Part shown: positions 63,954 through 64,000 of the stretch, one piece after another | Layout of the letters: the number at the start of each line of letters is the position of its first letter | How positions within the stretch are numbered: position 1 is the stretch's first letter | Assembly (NCBI GenBank): GCA_905250075.1 | Contig: CAJNOP010000026.1 | Location: forward strand, 1,348,419-1,412,418 | DNA from: Rotaria sp. Silwood1 | Lineage: Eukaryota; Rotifera; Eurotatoria; Philodinida; Philodinidae | Length of the DNA: 64,000 bases | Direction of reading: 5' to 3' | Made by a program: the position numbers and the translations under genes | The notes under the pieces: generated by a model | What the model was told of the DNA's origin: nothing | The model's input: the letters and a program-made list of their open reading frames with translations, nothing else | Database searches by the model: none

Positions 63954-64000
63954 TTTTCACAAACTTTTTGTAATAATAATCTATTTAAAAAGTACAAATT

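Noticed and set aside
1-64000. tRNA, rRNA and CRISPR arrays
   Set aside because: No B-box-like GGTTCGAATCC with paired stems, no rRNA core motifs and no regularly spaced direct repeats were seen by eye. A covariance-model scan was not possible here.

Overview
The window is eukaryotic nuclear DNA. It is strongly A+T-rich, with multi-exon genes, GT-AG introns that are mostly 50-80 bp with T-rich acceptors, and animal-specific genes: an apoptosis signal-regulating kinase, COG5, Maelstrom, Na,K-ATPase beta, chondroitin synthase, CCDC24 and TIA1. Compact introns, low GC, dense transposon remnants and a CCAP-like neuropeptide suggest a small protostome invertebrate. A bdelloid rotifer is my best guess, but this is inference from style and not proven.

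Layout: (1) 1-2571: flank with a non-autonomous hAT element at 860-1840, bounded by an exact 8-bp target duplication. (2) 2572-7375, minus: the 5' part (12 exons, 610 codons) of an ASK/MAP3K5-type kinase gene; the kinase domain is not in the window. A 2.3-kb intron holds a large imperfect palindrome. (3) 9534-14601, plus: PPM1A/B-like phosphatase, with a dead Tc1-like transposon in an intron. (4) 15002-20696, plus: COG5, 20 exons. (5) 22450-23880: decayed amine-oxidase pseudogene. (6) 24027-24455, minus: intronless precursor of a CCAP-like cyclic neuropeptide. (7) 26795-28140: second large palindrome. (8) 28350-31788, minus: Maelstrom (piRNA pathway) without an HMG box. (9) 33486-37085, plus: two tandem Na,K-ATPase beta paralogues. 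(10) 38100-38670: two copies of a diverged 200-bp repeat. (11) 39029-41314, plus: chondroitin synthase-like bifunctional glycosyltransferase. (12) 41604-43300: a TIR element and then a palindromic minisatellite-bearing element. (13) 43713-46050, plus: CCDC24-like. (14) 46772-47160: second Tc1/mariner fossil. (15) 48100-52120: broken remains of an unidentified gene. (16) 52319-55655, plus: PG-rich-repeat ciliary protein. (17) 56154-56702, minus: soluble cytochrome b5. (18) 59629-63953, minus: complete TIA1/TIAR RNA-binding protein, 13 exons.

The genes do not form one pathway; they are ordinary animal housekeeping, ciliary and signalling genes. The theme that links the window is mobile DNA. At least five inverted-repeat elements, one hAT and two Tc1-like fossils sit in introns or intergenic gaps, next to a gene for the transposon-silencing factor Maelstrom. 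All exon models were built by hand from splice sites. Every full-length model is divisible by three with matching exon phases and no internal stop, which is strong internal support. No tRNA, rRNA or CRISPR array was recognised by eye.
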